Below are positions 1 to 9,967 of a stretch of DNA of 64,000 bases, one piece after another (within the stretch, counting starts at the first letter, position 1; each line of letters begins with the position of its first letter). The notes beneath the pieces were generated by a model. The model saw nothing but the letters and a program-made list of their open reading frames with translations. It searched no databases and was not told the origin of the DNA. The stretch is taken from NCBI RefSeq assembly GCF_034702125.1, contig NC_085868.1:39052628-39116627 (forward strand), given 5' to 3'. The DNA is from Engraulis encrasicolus (Eukaryota; Chordata; Actinopteri; Clupeiformes; Engraulidae). The position numbers and the translations under genes were made by a program.

Positions 1-776
1 ACCCATTCCCCATTAATAAGTACCCCACTCCCACACACATTTCCACCCTTTCTACCTCCAACCTATGTCTTAGACTCAAAGCCTGAATGACAATTCTTTT
101 TTTTTCTGTTTTGGACTGTGGTTTTGTATGGCCACATCTCTGAAGTGCATCACACGTGTAAACCTCTGAGTGAAGAGACTCAACACAGATCAATAGACTT
201 GGTATTTATTTTGGTGTATCTTGCCTATGCCTTTTATTTCTTGAATTGGAAGTAAAAAGAGGAAATCTTCCAGCCCACCAACACATTAGTAGAGTATAGT
301 GTGTTACAGTAGAATAGAGCCTACTTTATTGATCCAAAGGGGTAAATTAACATTTCAAGACATATATAAACATGCATATAAACAACAGGCACTAAGGCCG
401 GTCAAACTCACAGAAAGAAAGAAAAAGAAAGAAAAAAAGACCAATGAGCAAAATATATCCTGGGAGTTGAGATGACCGAGAAGCAAGTATGCATACACTT
501 AAACAACGTTTTGTACAGAGAGTCTGGATCTGCATAACTGAGCACCAATTTCAGGTACAGTGAGCTCTGGATTCTGTTTCCGTTTATTCATTTATACATA
601 GGTTAATTTACAGATTGTGCCCAGTGATGTGTTTTCTTTCATTTAAAAAAAAAAATAAAACCTTTTGAAATTAAAATTGTTTAGACATTAAACATTGAAA
701 CACTGTGCAAGCACATTTGCACAGCCAACAACAACCCCCACAAAGGTTGTTGGTGTTCAAGCGAGATGGAGGCAGT

Positions 777-811
<35 letters not shown>

Positions 812-865
812 CTCCTTTACCTCTGAAATTGCTTTGTAAACACATTTGCACGTACAAGTATTTCT
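1..865. other. Intergenic DNA, no gene seen
   Basis: AT-rich non-coding DNA. Around 311-345 there is a short stretch of the kind seen at 3' ends of fish LINE copies (ACTTTATTGATCC followed by AAAGGGGTAAATT). A (TC)n tract occupies 781-809. No coding exon with splice signals was recognised. Confidence 0.6.
781..809. repeat. (TC)n microsatellite
   Basis: About 14 uninterrupted TC dinucleotides, ending where the run changes to CGCTCTCC. Simple-sequence repeat with no sign of function. Confidence 0.9.
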
Positions 866-1005
866 CAGCAAAGGGGATGGTTGGTTTACCTGCAAGAACT
901 AGGCCATGATGTAGAGGGGTGTGGGTCACCTGCAGAATAATTAGGCTGTGGTTAGAGCAAACTCAGAAGGCATCATGAGAAAGTTTCAGCGCAACCACAA
1001 AGTAG
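866..1005 (+). promoter_or_regulatory. Orphan copy of the four-pass gene 5' flank
   Basis: This block matches the region just upstream of the second four-pass gene (9690-9825). Shared landmarks in order are ACCTGCAAGAA, ACTAGG, CATGATGT or CATAATGT, CACCTGCAGAAT, CTGTGGTT, GAGCAAACTCA, CATGAGAAAGTTTCAG or CATGGGAAAGTTTCAG, and ACCACAA. The same landmarks, more diverged, precede gene 1 (about 2925-3050). No exon 1 follows here before gene 1's own flank, so it looks like the remnant of a fourth copy. Promoter or 5'UTR identity is inferred from position and conservation; no TATA box was assigned. Confidence 0.6.
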
Positions 1006-2924
1006 TGTTTGCTTTTTACTGTTTTACTGTTAGGCCTGTTTGTACACAGATGTGACGTCATCGGACTGCATGCGCATTGTTGGAGCAGAATCGACTATGT
1101 AGGCCTACTGCACGTTTATAAAGAAACTAGCAAGAAGTTTTTTTTTCCAAAATGAGAAAATAGATGGTCACAATTTCTTGTAACCACAAAGATCTCCTAT
1201 GCCTCTGGAACAGCCTATTCCCTCCATCTCGGAATTGCGTAATAAGTGTACGTTGTTTTTAAAAACGTGAACGCACTTGCACAGCCTCCAAGATAGTTGC
1301 TCTTAAGGGCTGCTGTTCACATTTGTCATGCTTACGTACCAATGTTTGCCCTTGGAGTGAAAGAGCAGATGAGTGCAGATGGCAAATGTCCCCATTTGTG
1401 AAAGAAACTACTCACGAATTACGTTTTATCAGTTTAATTAGGTCCAAATGTACCAGCATACCAAACAGGTGAAATATTTTCATGACTGCAACATATTTTG
1501 CTATCACATTGTTTTGATAGGCACTTAAACAGTTAATGGTTAGGCCTACTTCTTAAACTGCTGCGGGGTGTGTGCTATTATGCCATGATGTCTTCACTTC
1601 CGTCTTAAAGGGGCACAATGTAGGATGACGTCGTTTGCGCGGTGCCGTGGCATGCCTGTCTCAAAATCTAAACAGTAATGCAAAAATGCTGTTTAAATAA
1701 ACTCACAGTGTTTTTCATCACGATTGATACAAATCTGAATACGGTATGTAGAGTGATGTTTCAAATGAAAAGTGTTTCCCACGACACTCGTTCGGAGTCG
1801 GACCATGCTGTCAAAAGTTGCATGTGGGTTTTTCTGACAGCGGACCTAATCCTACCTGGAGCCCCTTTAAAACAGCAGCTTGAGGTCACTGCATGCTGTT
1901 ACGATCAATCTTAGCATGTTACAATTACTCCAGAACAGTCTTAGACGTATTTTAGAGTTACATGTAGTGTATGTGTGATCCCTGATCCTATGATTTAGCT
2001 AAGATGGTTTTGGGAAACAGTCCGTAAACTCTATGATGGTATTATGTGTGAACACAAGTGGTAGCCTATTTAGCCTTAAGTAGTACGTAAGGCATTTTGG
2101 GAAACGAGCCCCAGGTTGAAGGGTGTGTTTTGAAGATGAATATAATTGCATTCTGTTCATGTTCTGCCACAATAAAAAGCAAAGATTCAGTTCCATTTTA
2201 TACGGTAGATTATATACAAATTGCACTGTAGGCCTACAATTTCTACTTCTATGCAGGGCATATTTCAGAGGAGCACAAACAAATGCAAGATGTAGCTGCA
2301 TTAAAAGGAAATCTGATTTATTTGAATGATTTTACATAAAGAAAGTTTTGGCAAGCACATTTAGGCTGCCAGCAAAACATCACAAATGGGAATGGTTTTC
2401 AAATGGGACTTGGGTGGGTGCTGGGTCCTTGTCTTAACCATTGTGTGAGGTGAAACTCATAGTAGACCTAATGTAAAAGCTAACCAGCCATTACAGATCC
2501 CCTGATACACGCAAGAGCAGGGGTGTCGTACAGGGGGGTAAAGTGTTTCTGAATCACCAGGGCCCTGTGTACATAGGGGCCTACACAGTGTCTGAGTTAT
2601 GTAGATATATGGCTGGGGGGTTGATTGGAGCTGATTGTACATAGGGTCCCCTGTGCAGGAGAATGAAAATTAGCCCTTTATTGCTTCAAGAAAGAATTTT
2701 GTTTGGAGCACGGAGAGTCTGAAAATTCACACAAACTTATCAACACAATAGACAACACAAAAACAATGAAGATAAGACAGTGGACCAAGCACAATACATG
2801 TAAAACACGAAGGCCTTTAAAACCCAAATAGTATGTGAAAAAACTTCTGAAGTTAAGAAATTAAATAAAATATCTGTGTGAACTACTCAATAAAGCATTT
2901 GTCATAAGGAGCTAGGTTATTATA
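1006..2924. other. Intergenic DNA, no gene seen
   Basis: Non-coding AT-rich stretch with several TAGGCCTA palindromes (1100, 1541, 2229). The short open frames here overlap on opposite strands and lack splice signals or recognisable domains. Confidence 0.5.
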
Positions 2925-3466
2925 CTGTATCTGCAAGAAAACTAAACCATATTATGCTGTATAGGCAGTGGAAGAAGACCAAAAGAGGACTTCCCGCAGC
3001 TTTGAGCAACAAATACAGAAGATGTGACAAAGTTCCAGTGTAACCACAAGCATAGGCGTGCACAGAAAGGGAGGAGGTGGTGCTAAAGCACCTGCCCCTT
3101 TGCCCTGGACAAAATAAATGCCCTTTTTGAAACATCTTTTTCAAAAGTCTTTTTGTCATAATGTACTGTGGTCCTAACCTGGTTCTCACGCAGATGGATA
3201 TTCATCATGTGACAGTAATGCCCAGATATAACATAGCCTCTATAGGGCAGCTGGAGGTTCCACATGCCCCTCTCCCCCACATGCCCCCCAAAATGTCTCT
3301 GCACGTCACTGACCACAAGTAAACTGTAGAATAGATCATGTGTCAAGGTTAAGGGCATTACCCTGCAGAGTCTGGTGGGTGATTCTGTAGTTGCCTGTGA
3401 TCTGACATCGTTTCCACACTGAGACCTATTGTATTTCTCCTGAAGCCATCACTGCTGGACTTCGAT
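2925..3466 (+). promoter_or_regulatory. 5' flank/5'UTR of four-pass gene 1, split by a MITE
   Basis: The left part (2925-3050) carries the shared landmarks of this family (CTGCAAGAAAACTA, TTTGAGCAA, AAGTTCCAG, ACCACAAG). The right part (3312-3466) continues them and resembles gene 2 up to the ATG, ending in the common string GCTGGACTTCGATATGGC. The two halves are separated by a 261-bp hAT-type insertion that gene 2 lacks. The ATG context GATATGGC is shared by genes 1, 2 and 3. Confidence 0.55.
3051..3311. mobile_element. hAT-type MITE in gene 1 5' flank
   Basis: A 261-bp insertion flanked by the exact 8-bp duplication ACCACAAG (3043-3050 and 3312-3319). Its ends are inverted: CATAGGCGTGCACAGA on the left, and the right end reads CAGTGACGTGCAGAGA on the reverse strand. 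Gene 2 has a single uninterrupted ACCACAAG at the same place, which confirms the insertion. No transposase is encoded, so it is a non-autonomous copy. Confidence 0.85.
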
Positions 3467-6400
3467 ATGGCACAGGTTAACAAGTGTTTGGGGGTTATGT
3501 TTGCAACCTACAACTCAATATTTCTGGTAAGTATTTTTGTTGTTTGTTCTGGGTGAAACATGAATTGGTGACCGTGTAGCCTACCAGTGGTGTAGTCTAC
3601 GTAGAACGCGGGTATACAGAGTATACCCACTTCTAAATTTCAGGGATTTCAGTATACTTGAAATTGATTGATCCATTATTTTGAATAGCACAAATATATA
3701 CAGTACACCCACTTCAAAAAAATGCTCAAATATATAGTATACCCACCATAAAAAAGTAGACTACACCACTGTAGCCTACCATTTATTTTTGCATAATAAA
3801 GGACTCACTATTAAGTAAAGGTTTCATAAAGGACTCAATATTAAATAAATGATGTTGGCCTACATCAATGGTCAGTTAATAGTGTGAATGTTGTGCGTTC
3901 ATCAATCAGGTATTACCACAGCGGGTTAAAATCTTGTCCTGTATTAGACCCTAATTATATCCCCGAAACGCGGAGCGTCGGGGATGTAATGGTTTTGCGT
4001 GCGCCGCCGCCGCGTCCGCCGCCGCGTCCGCCGCGTCCGCCGCGTCCGCCGCCGCGTAAGGTCTTTCGTGTTAACGCGATAACTTTTGAACGGATGTTTG
4101 GATTTGTCCCAGATTTTTTGGGTGAATGCTCTAGGACAGGTTCATGAACTGATTCGAGTTTGGAGGTCAACACTTTCAAGATGGCTGAATTCAAGATGGC
4201 CGAATTTTTGTTTGGTCCATAACTTCTGACCGGGTGGAAGGATTTGTCCCAGATTTGGTGTGTGAATGCTCTAGGGTAGGTTCATGAACTGCTTCGAGTT
4301 GGGAGGTCAACACTTTCAAGATGGCTGAATTCAAGATGGCCGAATTTTTGTTTGGTCCATAACTTCTGACCTGGTGGATGGATTTGTCCCAGATTTGGTG
4401 TGTGAATGCTCTAGGGTAGGTTCATGAACTGATTCGAGTTTGGAGGTCAACACTTTCAAGATGGCTGAATTCAAGATGGCCGAATTATTATTTGGCCCAT
4501 AACTACTAACCGGTTGGATGGATTTGTCCCAGATTTTGTGTGTGAATGCTCTAGGGTAGGTTCATGAACTGATTCGAGATTGGAAGACAACACTTTCAAA
4601 ATGGCGGAATTTTCATTTGGCCCATAACTTCTGACTGGGTGGATTGATTTGCCCGGTAACACCTTATTTTAATGGTTCACCATTTCAGTGAATCTACCAT
4701 ATTAGGTACAGTGTAATAACCAATGTAACAATATTTAATACCATTTAATACTAGTGTAATACCAGTGTAACAATATGCAATATCAGGTACAGTGTAGTAA
4801 CGAGTGTAACAGTATGCAATACCATGTAATATAGTGTAATACCAGTGTAACAATATGCAATGCCATGTAATACCACTTACGCACAAACACATGATGTAAG
4901 TAAAAAAATTACATTGTATTAAATATTGTTACACTGGTTATTACACTGTACCTAATGTGGTATATCCACTGAACCATTAAAACAGTATTACCATTTGCCC
5001 CATTTTTTGCTTCATTTTCACAATAGTCGTTTGGTTTTAAGCCTATGCGCGTCATGTCACGTCTGTATATACGTTTACGAAATGGTGGACGGGAGTGGTA
5101 GGAATGATGGGGGATTGGAAGCGTCGCGTTTCGGGGATATACCTTAAGCAGTCGAAGGCGACTGCACAGGCAGTCTAGTTAACAATGTTCATTTCAGTAT
5201 ATGGTATTCTTCACTTTTTATGATATGTGTATGGTATTTTCTATCTGTTTGTTTACTTAGGCCTACTGATTATATCCCCGAAACGCGGAGCGTCGGGGAT
5301 GTAATGGTTTTGCGTGCGCCGCCGCCGCGTCCGCGTCCACGTCCGCTGCCGCGTCCGCCGCCGCCGCCGCCGCGTAAGGTCTTCCGTGTTAACGCGATAA
5401 CTCTTGAACGGATGTTTGGATTTGTCCCAGATTTTTTGGGTGAATGCTCTAGGGTGGGTTCATGAACTGATTCGAGTTTGGAGGTCAACACTTTCAAGAT
5501 GGCTGAATTCAAGATGGCCGAATTTTTGTTTGGTCCATAACTTCTGACCTGGTGGATGGATTTGTCCCAGATTTGGTGTGTGAATGCTCTAGGGTAGGTT
5601 CATGAACTGCTTCGAGTTGGGAGGTCAACACTTTCAAGATGGCTGAATTCAAGATGGCCGAATTTTTGTTTGGTCCATAACTTCTGACCTGGTGGATGGA
5701 TTTGTCCCAGATTTGGTGTGTGAATGCTCTAGGGTAGGTTCATGAACTGCTTCGAGTTGGGAGGTCAACACTTTCAAGATGGCTGAATTCAAGATGGCCG
5801 AATTTTTGTTTGGTACATAACTTCTGACCTGGTGGATGGATTTGTCCCAGATTTGGTGTGTGAATGCTCTAGGGTAGGTTCATGAACTGATTCGAGTTTG
5901 GAGGTCAACACTTTCAAGATGGCTGAATTCAAGATGGCCGAATTATTGTTTGGCCCATAACTACTGACCGGTTGGATGGATTTGTCCCAGATTTTGTGTG
6001 TGAATGCTCTAGGGTAGGTTCATGAACTGATTCGAGTTTGGAAGACAACACTTTCAAAATGGCGGAATTTTCATTTGGCCCATAACTTCTGACTGGGTGG
6101 ATTGATTTGCCCGGTAACACCTTATTTTAATGGTTCACCATTTCAGTGAATCTACCATATTAGGTACAGTGTAATAACCAATGTAACAATATTTAATACC
6201 ATTTAATACTAGTGTAATACCAGTGTAACAATATGCAATATCAGGTACAGTGTAGTAACGAGTGTAACAGTATGCAATACCATGTAATATAGTGTAATAC
6301 CAGTGTAACAATATGCAATACCATGTAATACCACTTACGCACAAACACATGATGTAAGTAAAAAAATGACATTGTATTAAATATTGTTACACTGGTTATT

Positions 6401-7416
6401 ACACTGTACCTAATGTGGTATATCCACTGAACCATTAAAACAGTATTACCATTTACCCCATTTTTTGCTTCATTTTCACAATAGTCGTTTGGTTTTAAGC
6501 CTATGCGCGTCATGTCACGTCTGTAGGCCTATATACGTTTACGAAATGGTGGACGGGAGTGGTAGGAATGATGGGGGACTGGAAGCGTCGCGTTTCGGGG
6601 ATATACCTTAAGCAGTCGAAGGCGACTGCACAGGCAGTCTAGTTTATTTATTAATAGTACTTTATTAATAGTATGGATTGTTAATCTCCTTATAGAGTCT
6701 TGGATTCATGGCACTTCTTGGAGCTCTGAAAGGTGCATCTGTAAGTGATTGTCCATGTTTAACCTAATAGCCTTGTACACTTTTAACTGTTTTTCTCCCT
6801 CTATTTCCTCTTTACCACACACATTACTGTTTTCTATTTTCTGTTGCTACATTTGTTACTCTGATATTTTCCAAAAACAATGATAGGGATTTTGCCTGTG
6901 TTGTTTAGGGACTCACCTGGAATGTGTTTGTTTTCATTGGAGCAACAATTGGTATCAGCTCTCTTGGAATCTTTGGTGTCCGCAAACTTCAGAAATGGGC
7001 TCTCATGCTGGTAAAGAAACTATGATGTGTTTATTATACTTTTAAAATGCCATCCCAAATAATAAGTCACAACATGGCTAAGATTATATCTTTTTCTATG
7101 TGCACACTTGCACTCAGATCTGTGGTTGGTTTCCTATCAGCTAACAATCCAATAATCTGTTAAAATCATCTTTTTTGTGTCTTTTTCAGTATTCAGTTCT
7201 TGTGTCTCTTGGGATGGTGTACTGCTTGTACATGGGTGTAGTGCTGGTGGTGAACAAATCTGAGGTGAATTACAACACAATAGGCCACACAATAACATTA
7301 CCATTTTGATACAACAATATCAATATCATATAATGATAATAATAATAATGACAAAGATGATGATGATGATCATGATGATGATGATAATAATAATAATCAT
7401 AATAATAATCATGATC

Positions 7417-7450
<34 letters not shown>

Positions 7451-8348
7451 CAGCAACAACAACAACAACATTAAGCTTTATGTCTTCACTGAAGGTTATG
7501 GATGATCTTGCCGATACGCTTGGAGATGAGTTTGAAGTTTACCAGAAATTCATACGTCGCATGTATGATCATGCAGTTGGGCTTTTCTTTGGTCTGGCTG
7601 TTGCAGCGGTATGGCTTACAAATTCAACTACAGTTTGAATTATAAATCATCTTTAAAAACCCTTTTTAAATTCTGGTTTGTTGTAATCTTTTTGACAGTG
7701 ATGGAATTATATAACTATTCAGAGAATAGGTCATCCCTCTCAAATTTTAAGAGATTACTTTCCTTCTAGTTAACCCAACATCCACTCACACTTCCCCGTA
7801 TCATTGCTACATCAGCCTATTATGTCCACATTATGTCTACATCTATGGATTGTTTGTGTCTTCTATTTTAATTACATCAGTGTCTCATTGCACACAACAA
7901 AGTTCCATTATGCCTCACTCATGCATGGGAGCAGCCCCAAATACCGTACCAAGGGAGCAGTCGGGATAGTACCATGCTCAGGGTACCTCTGATATTTCGG
8001 AGGATCTGGGACACTCGTTAATTACTCACCCCACCAACTTGGCGGGTCGGGAATCGAACCAGTAACCCTTGGGCTACAAGCCTCACAGCCTGCCTAACCA
8101 CTTAATCATGACTGCCCCTCACTATGAATGATAATTTACACCATCATGGACTGACATTGTTGTATATTCTCTGTGTATTACAGTTCCTGGGGGTGGTGAT
8201 GGCTGTGCCCCTGCTGCGTCAGATGTCAGGACAGGAGGGGCGTCCATCAGCCCCAATGTACATAGACACATACAAGGACGGGCGCACAGACACCTGTGTG
8301 ACTACTCATCAAGGTCCTCAGGCCTCCATTAACACACAATTTTTCTGA
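3467..8348 (+). CDS. Four-pass membrane protein, tetraspanin-like without large loop (gene 1)
   Basis: Exons: 3467-3526, 6696-6740, 6909-7010, 7190-7264, 7495-7608, 8184-8348; all junctions are phase 0 with GT-AG introns. The product is 186 residues. It starts MAQVNKCLGVMF, then YNSIFL, like tetraspanin starts with a polar Asn in the first membrane segment. Predicted membrane segments lie at about 8-32, 39-59, 67-92 and 123-147. A sequon (NKS) follows segment 3 and should face outside. Only about 30 residues (EVMDDLADTLGDEFEVYQKF and on) separate segments 3 and 4, where tetraspanins carry a roughly 100-residue loop with a CCG motif; no such motif or exon is present in the intervening introns. 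The cytoplasmic tail of about 40 residues is the longest of the three paralogs. AATAAA lies near 8361. Family assignment comes from architecture and start, not from a search; exon structure is well supported by two paralogs. Confidence 0.75.
4098..4650. repeat. 140-bp tandem units in Helentron-like copy 1
   Basis: The landmark TTCATGAACT recurs at 4141, 4281, 4421 and 4561, exactly 140 bases apart. Each unit reads TTTGTCCCAGATTT, GTGAATGCTCTAGG, TTCATGAACT, TCAACACTTTCAAGATGGC, then CAAGATGGCCGAATT and CCATAACTTCTGAC. The motif AAGATGGC appears twice in most units. Confidence 0.9.
4653..4998. mobile_element. Nested MITE inside Helentron-like copy 1
   Basis: An AT-rich segment bounded by inverted arms of about 70 bases. 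The left arm near 4668-4738 (AATGGTTCACC ... TACAGTGTAATAACC) is mirrored near 4916-4985 (GGTTATTACACTGTACC ... GAACCATT). Outer ends read GGTAACACCTTATTTTAATG and, on the reverse strand, GGTAATACTGTTTTAATGG. The same element sits in copy 2, so it inserted before the host element was duplicated. Confidence 0.6.
5416..6108. repeat. 140-bp tandem units in Helentron-like copy 2
   Basis: TTCATGAACT recurs at 5459, 5599, 5739, 5879 and 6019, exactly 140 bases apart, giving five units against four in copy 1. The second and third units are almost identical, which suggests one recent unit duplication. Confidence 0.9.
6111..6456. mobile_element. Nested MITE inside Helentron-like copy 2
   Basis: Counterpart of the nested element at 4653-4998, with the same inverted arms and only a few base differences. 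It sits at the same relative position, so it travelled with the host element. Confidence 0.6.
7331..7452. repeat. (ATA/ATG)n trinucleotide tract
   Basis: Imperfect run of AATAAT, GATGAT and AATAAT triplets ending in (AAC)n at 7445-7470, filling most of intron 4 of gene 1. It leaves no room for a missing loop exon between the third and fourth membrane segments. Confidence 0.85.
7872..8119 (-). mobile_element. tRNA-derived SINE
   Basis: On the reverse strand the segment starts GGGGCAGTCATGATTAAG, followed by TGGTTAGGCAG (A-box like), then GGTTCGATTCC (a good Pol III B box), then a body with GGGGTGAGTAATTAACG and AGCATGGTACTATCCCG. This is the standard head-body layout of fish tRNA SINEs. It lies in intron 5 of gene 1. 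The exact 5' edge and target duplication were not resolved. Confidence 0.65.
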
Positions 8349-9565
8349 GCATTTGTTACAATAAAAAACACAGTATTTTGATGAATACTTACAACTGCAT
8401 GAACACATTTCAATTTTTGCACATTGCTTTGAATAATGTGGACTCGCTTCTTGCTCTGATGCTTTTCCCTTGTAACACAAAAATGTTTGAAATGTGTTCT
8501 TCAAGCTGATGATTCCCAATACATGTTTTATGAAATAAAGAAATATAAAACTTAAAGATTTCCCTTCCATTCTTCAAATTGGTCTGGACTGAGAGGTAAA
8601 AATAGCGTTTACTGAGAGCATGTACCATAGGCCTGCTGTATTTTTGAGGTGATCTATTTCAGAGGAGAGGCTGAGGACAGCATGCAAAATGTACATTTAT
8701 TTCATTGATCCTATTTGATTGCATACATCATGAGAGAATAGTGGAAGAACCATGAACACTTTAATGGAGCTAACAAACACACCATACTGTACAGCAGACA
8801 TGTGAAACTCAGGCCCGTGGAGTCATTTGATTTGGCCTACCAAATCATTTCAAATGTGTAATACAGGTGGCCCACGTATACATTCATTATATAAGATGAC
8901 ATGAACATGAAATTTTGTCCATCACGGGAATTATAAGTGGGCCCAGGCCTTTGTAAAAGCAAAAACGCCCTAGTGCCTCAGTGCCGATATCTTCCGCTCA
9001 GAGGCGCATCTTGTCACCAGGCTGGCAGGCAGCCATATATCATATGGTGAATAACAACTCACACTTCACTGCAGCAGTGGCAATTTTGTTTCAAATGTTC
9101 ATTCCTTTGCATTCTCGCTTGGGGCCCCATCTGACCCTAGAATCGCCTCTGCTCCCACTCATACAGTATACACTGTACGTACAACAGACAACCACATATG
9201 ATGGGAGCGAGTGTTTGTGAAATTTGCCTAGATTTAATTTAAGGGGTATTAAACTCATTTCGGTTCAGGGGCCGCATACAGCCAATATGATCTAAAGTGG
9301 GCTGTCCAGACCAGTTACGCAATTACAAAACATGACAAAATCGCATGATGCACAAACAGCAATCAGAATTGCATTGCTAGTCTATCATATCGAGGTGGGT
9401 GACAGCAGGTATATCATCATTAATTTATTTCCAGACTCAAGATCCATTTTCACAAATCAAAACACAGTACATAAACAGTACATAAGGGCAAACAGAAACA
9501 CACTGTATATCAGGATCTTTGATAGTAAATGGCGAACACAGAGGCATGTTCTTAAGCATTGAAAA
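8349..9565. other. Spacer between four-pass genes 1 and 2
   Basis: The 3' flank of gene 1 (to about 8600) resembles the 3' flank of gene 2 (about 11640-11830), sharing TTTTCCCTTGTAA with AT-rich surroundings. Around 8800 and 9250 are strings such as GTGAAACTCAGGCCCG and TTAAACTCATTTCGG, typical of decayed fish hAT ends, but no clean borders were found. No gene seen. Confidence 0.45.
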
Positions 9566-9967
9566 CCTGGTTATAGTGACATTTTTCTTCATTTAGCCTC
9601 GGGCACAATTAGTACAACTTGAAAATAAAACCAAATGTCACGTAGATAGTTTACAAAAAATAATGTCTCACCAACAGGCTGGTGGGTTATACCTGCAAGA
9701 AAACTAGGTCATAATGTGTAGGTGCAGAGTGGAAAATAACAGTGCCAGTCTCACCTGCAGAATGGAGACTGTGGTTTGAGCAAACTCAAAAGACGTCATG
9801 GGAAAGTTTCAGCACCACCACAAGTAGAATAAAGTTTAAAAGAATAAAGGTTGTTGTCAAATGTAGCCTGTGAGTAAGTGGTGTCCTCTGCACATAGCTC
9901 TGATCTGATCTTCTCCACACTGAGGCCTACAGTCCTGCTGCTGAAGCCTTCATTGCTGGACTTCGAT
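9566..9967 (+). promoter_or_regulatory. 5' flank/5'UTR of four-pass gene 2
   Basis: Carries the full family 5' block without interruption: CTGCAAGAAAACTAGG at about 9692, CACCTGCAGAAT, GAGCAAACTCAAAAGACG, CATGGGAAAGTTTCAGC, ACCACAAG, then GCTGGACTTCGATATGGC at the ATG. It contains GACGTCAT (about 9794), a CRE-like palindrome absent from the other copies. Upstream (9566-9690) it matches 14260-14385 in front of gene 3, sharing CTTGAAAATAAAAC and AAATGTC. Confidence 0.55.

Larger units (their letters stand above)
3956..5178 (+). mobile_element. Helentron-like non-autonomous element, copy 1
   Basis: Starts TATATCCCCGAAACGCG (3956-3972). The same 17 bases occur inverted at 5125-5141, about 37 bases inside the right end. 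A perfect hairpin GCAGTCG-AAGG-CGACTGC lies at 5148-5165, and the element ends CTAG (5178) with a T on each outer flank. Asymmetric inverted ends plus a 3' hairpin are the hallmarks of Helitron2/Helentron elements and their short derivatives. Inside are a GCC/GTC-rich start, four 140-bp tandem units and a nested MITE. No Rep/helicase is encoded. It lies in intron 1 of gene 1. Confidence 0.65.
5271..6642 (+). mobile_element. Helentron-like non-autonomous element, copy 2
   Basis: A head-to-tail second copy, 92 bp after copy 1 and nearly identical to it outside the tandem units. It has the same 17-base start (5271-5287), the internal inverted match at 6589-6605, the hairpin at 6612-6629 and the CTAG end at 6642. 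It has five 140-bp units instead of four. A 6-bp difference at 6526-6531 (CTGTATATACG in copy 1, CTGTAGGCCTATATACG here) shows a GGCCTA insertion. It lies in intron 1 of gene 1. Confidence 0.65.

Noticed and set aside
3884..4194. Open frames over the GCC/CCG-rich start of the Helentron-like element, giving Pro/Arg- or Gly/Arg-rich peptides
   Set aside because: Same sequence in both copies of a mobile element, low complexity, open on both strands, no domain.
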